A stretch of DNA of 64,000 bases, taken from Chaunax sp. Z400. Taxonomy: Eukaryota; Chordata; Actinopteri; Lophiiformes; Chaunacidae. Both the position numbers and the translations under genes were made by a program. Every line of letters begins with the position of its first letter. The stretch's first letter is position 1. The DNA lies in contig CM075188.1 of NCBI GenBank assembly GCA_037577475.1, forward strand, positions 10,855,501 to 10,919,500, read 5' to 3'. The notes beneath the pieces were generated by a model. It saw only the letters and a list, made by a program, of their open reading frames with translations. It had not been told where the DNA came from and did not search any database. Shown piece after piece: positions 61,804 through 64,000 of the stretch.

Positions 61804-64000
61804 TATAAAGTGGAACAACTGAGAACAGTTTTAGATTTGACTACAACTGTCGCCAATCAGCCAGACTCCATTTATCATTTTTAAAGTAAAATACTCTCAG
61901 ACAAGAAGTACTCTTTGGCGGATCTGCCAGAGAGAAGCAAGGCTGAGTAAAACTGAGGGAGATATCTGGGTTTCTGATTGATTGTGACTGTAATTGTGAT
62001 TTGTTAGGTTGATTTTCCTTTCATCTCCAGTCAGTCTATCATCTTAAGGGGAGAATATGTTACCACATCTGCTGTTGGAAAAGTGTAAGATTCAAAAGAA
62101 GCTTCATCAGCAGACGCACATCACATTAGAGAGCTCTGACATTATTATCCTTGTGTGTTTCATATTTTGTGTATATTTTATCATATTTCAACCCTTGCTG
62201 TGGCTCCTGAGCTTTGAGCTATGGTCTGAGCCAGAACCCTGGTGCCAGGGTGAACACATTTATTACTGGGTGACACCGGATGATCTGCCCGACTGCATGG
62301 AAAACATCCAAGATGTCCTGCAAGTTTCAATTGTACCAGGTGATATTACGTGTATGTGAGTGTCATATTTGGTTAGCACAACATTTTTCTCATTAACCTT
62401 AGACCAACCATAGACCTTGCAATCTCATCATCAGAGCTAACAGGCCAAGTAGTAAATATTGCACCAGCTCTAAACTATTTGCACTTTAAATACATAGAGC
62501 TTTATCTTATAGTGTTTTAGCCTAGATTTAAGGAAGCATGCATTTCTTGGCTGAGAGTAGTTGCAGAGGCTGAATAGACAGAAATGCAAAGCTACAGAAA
62601 TTCACCTCACATACAGTTCTGCACTTCTAAGCTACCTGGGCCTTCAATGCGCCATAAATGTTGCATTCAGTGACCTTTATTACAGACTATGTTTGCCACC
62701 ACAGAATGGATTATAAAAATAAAAGTCTTGAAATTGTTGATTTGAGCATGTGTTTGGGTGCAGTTCTTCTATATCAAGAGATCTACAGATGGATGAAAAT
62801 GTGAAGAAAATAAAAATGATTGATTGGTGTCTGCAGGACAAGTATATCTTTTGGCCATTCGATTTTCTTTTCAAAAACAGGCACTGAAAAACAAAAAAAA
62901 GTGATAAATTGACTTTTATTTTGACATATCAAACTTAAGACTTGAATACAAGGCATTTTTCTTTCTGTTGGTTAAAAGAAAGAATGATAAGAAAGAAATT
63001 TAATTTAAAAAGTGGCTTGATTTTTATTTCATTTAACAAAAACTAAAATCATGAAGACACAGAAAAGAGAAGAGACCTCTCTTTTTTTTAATATTCTGAG
63101 ACTGGATGTGGTCTATTTTATGATTTTAGACATGGCAAAACAAGGCCTATCATCTAGAGGATTGATATTTTCTATATATCAAGCTGTCATTAAAGAAATC
63201 CTCAAGGGCTTTGCTGAAATGTTCAATACATTCCTGTTCTAGATGACTATGACGGTGTCAAAGTTTGAGTTATTTTCTGAATCTGAAAATTATGAATGGT
63301 ATGATGAAACATCAGCTTACTTTTCAATTCCTTTCTCAACAACAGTAAAATAACTCACATTTTCACATGCTTATTGTCAGAACAGGATTGCTTTTGAAAT
63401 TTCAGTAAATGACAAGAGGTGTTGATTATGAATATATACTGTAAGGTTAGCAAACTTTCAATTAGATTTTCTATTATGGATTAAAAAAAATCAGATTAGA
63501 TTAGGACAATTAGAGCCTATTGGTGACGTCAAACTGAACAAGACTTCATTGAATCATGATATGTTATAAAGTGAGAAAGGGAAATTATTGCTGTAATGCA
63601 TGTCTGTTGTCTATTTCGGCCACGGTACCATAACAGTGTGAATAGATGCATAACAAAATCCAAGCAGTGGCTGCCTTGACCAGGTCTTTGAAACTGGCTG
63701 CAATGAGATTTCTGCAGATGATAGGCTTGTTTTGTAAAATCCAAAGATTATTTTAGTCATTTTGAGTAAGAGCAGCTTTGTTAGGCACACTAACAACACA
63801 CACATTTTTCAGCTCTGTGTTCAAGTGATATTAGTTTTTCATACAGAATAGAAAACGAAAATCCAACCATTGAGAAAAGAAAATGCCCTTTTTGTTTTTA
63901 TTTCAACAGTAATCTTTACATTTAAAATAAAAATCAGATAAACCGTTTGTTTTTTTAAATAAATAAAATTGAATGACCAAAAGATACACTGACTCCACAG
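61804..64000. other. hapln4 3' UTR and downstream sequence
   Basis: AT-rich, with a candidate polyadenylation signal near 62.72 kb. No further gene is recognised before the right edge. By synteny a lectican gene (neurocan type) may follow outside the window. Confidence 0.5.
62718..62723 (+). terminator. candidate polyadenylation signal for hapln4
   Basis: An AATAAA hexamer lies about 0.9 kb after the hapln4 stop in a stretch without other coding signals. It is a plausible end of the 3' UTR, although later AATAAA-like tracts also occur. Confidence 0.4.

Noticed and set aside
61489..61818. 109-codon minus-strand frame
   Set aside because: Exact antisense shadow of the second Link module of hapln4.

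Overview
The window is vertebrate nuclear DNA, most likely from a ray-finned (teleost) fish. It is AT-rich, its genes are split by GT-AG introns, and it is full of microsatellites and decayed DNA transposons of kinds common in fish (Tc1/mariner, hAT, fold-back MITEs). No bacterial, organellar or CRISPR features are present.

Right half, plus strand: two complete genes in tandem. A ten-exon gene at 37279-47240 encodes a 381-residue TM6SF-family membrane protein, called tm6sf2. A seven-exon gene at 54661-61803 encodes a 387-residue link protein with a signal peptide, an Ig-V domain and two Link modules, called hapln4. In both chains every exon-exon phase closes and one open frame runs from ATG to stop. 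In human 19p13.11 TM6SF2 and HAPLN4 are also adjacent and codirectional, which supports both names. The two proteins have unrelated jobs: lipid loading in ER/Golgi, and hyaluronan-proteoglycan matrix assembly. They are neighbours by ancestry, not pathway.

Left half, minus strand: a CpG-rich promoter-like block at about 32.15-32.69 kb with a probable noncoding first exon reads leftward. Three phase-compatible coding exons at 17.7, 16.9 and 9.9 kb give the first 100 residues of a Ser/Thr/Asn/Gln-rich protein that I do not recognise. A possible alternative first exon lies at 1.4 kb. The rest of this gene lies beyond the left edge. This gene and tm6sf2 are divergent, about 4.6 kb apart.

The remaining sequence is introns, spacers and mobile-element debris: a 1.18 kb hAT relic with a readable BED finger, an inverted pair of related MITE-like copies, a collapsed Tc1 end pair, a Tc1 transposase fossil in a hapln4 intron, a fold-back MITE in a tm6sf2 intron, and several simple repeats, including a (CA)n tract of about 134 bp. 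Two striking small structures are a perfect 36-bp palindrome in hapln4 intron 5 and a hairpin with perfect 17-bp arms near position 780. I did not find a convincing new multi-gene system. The best open questions are the unidentified minus-strand gene and an unexplained 144-codon open frame at 21.8-22.2 kb.
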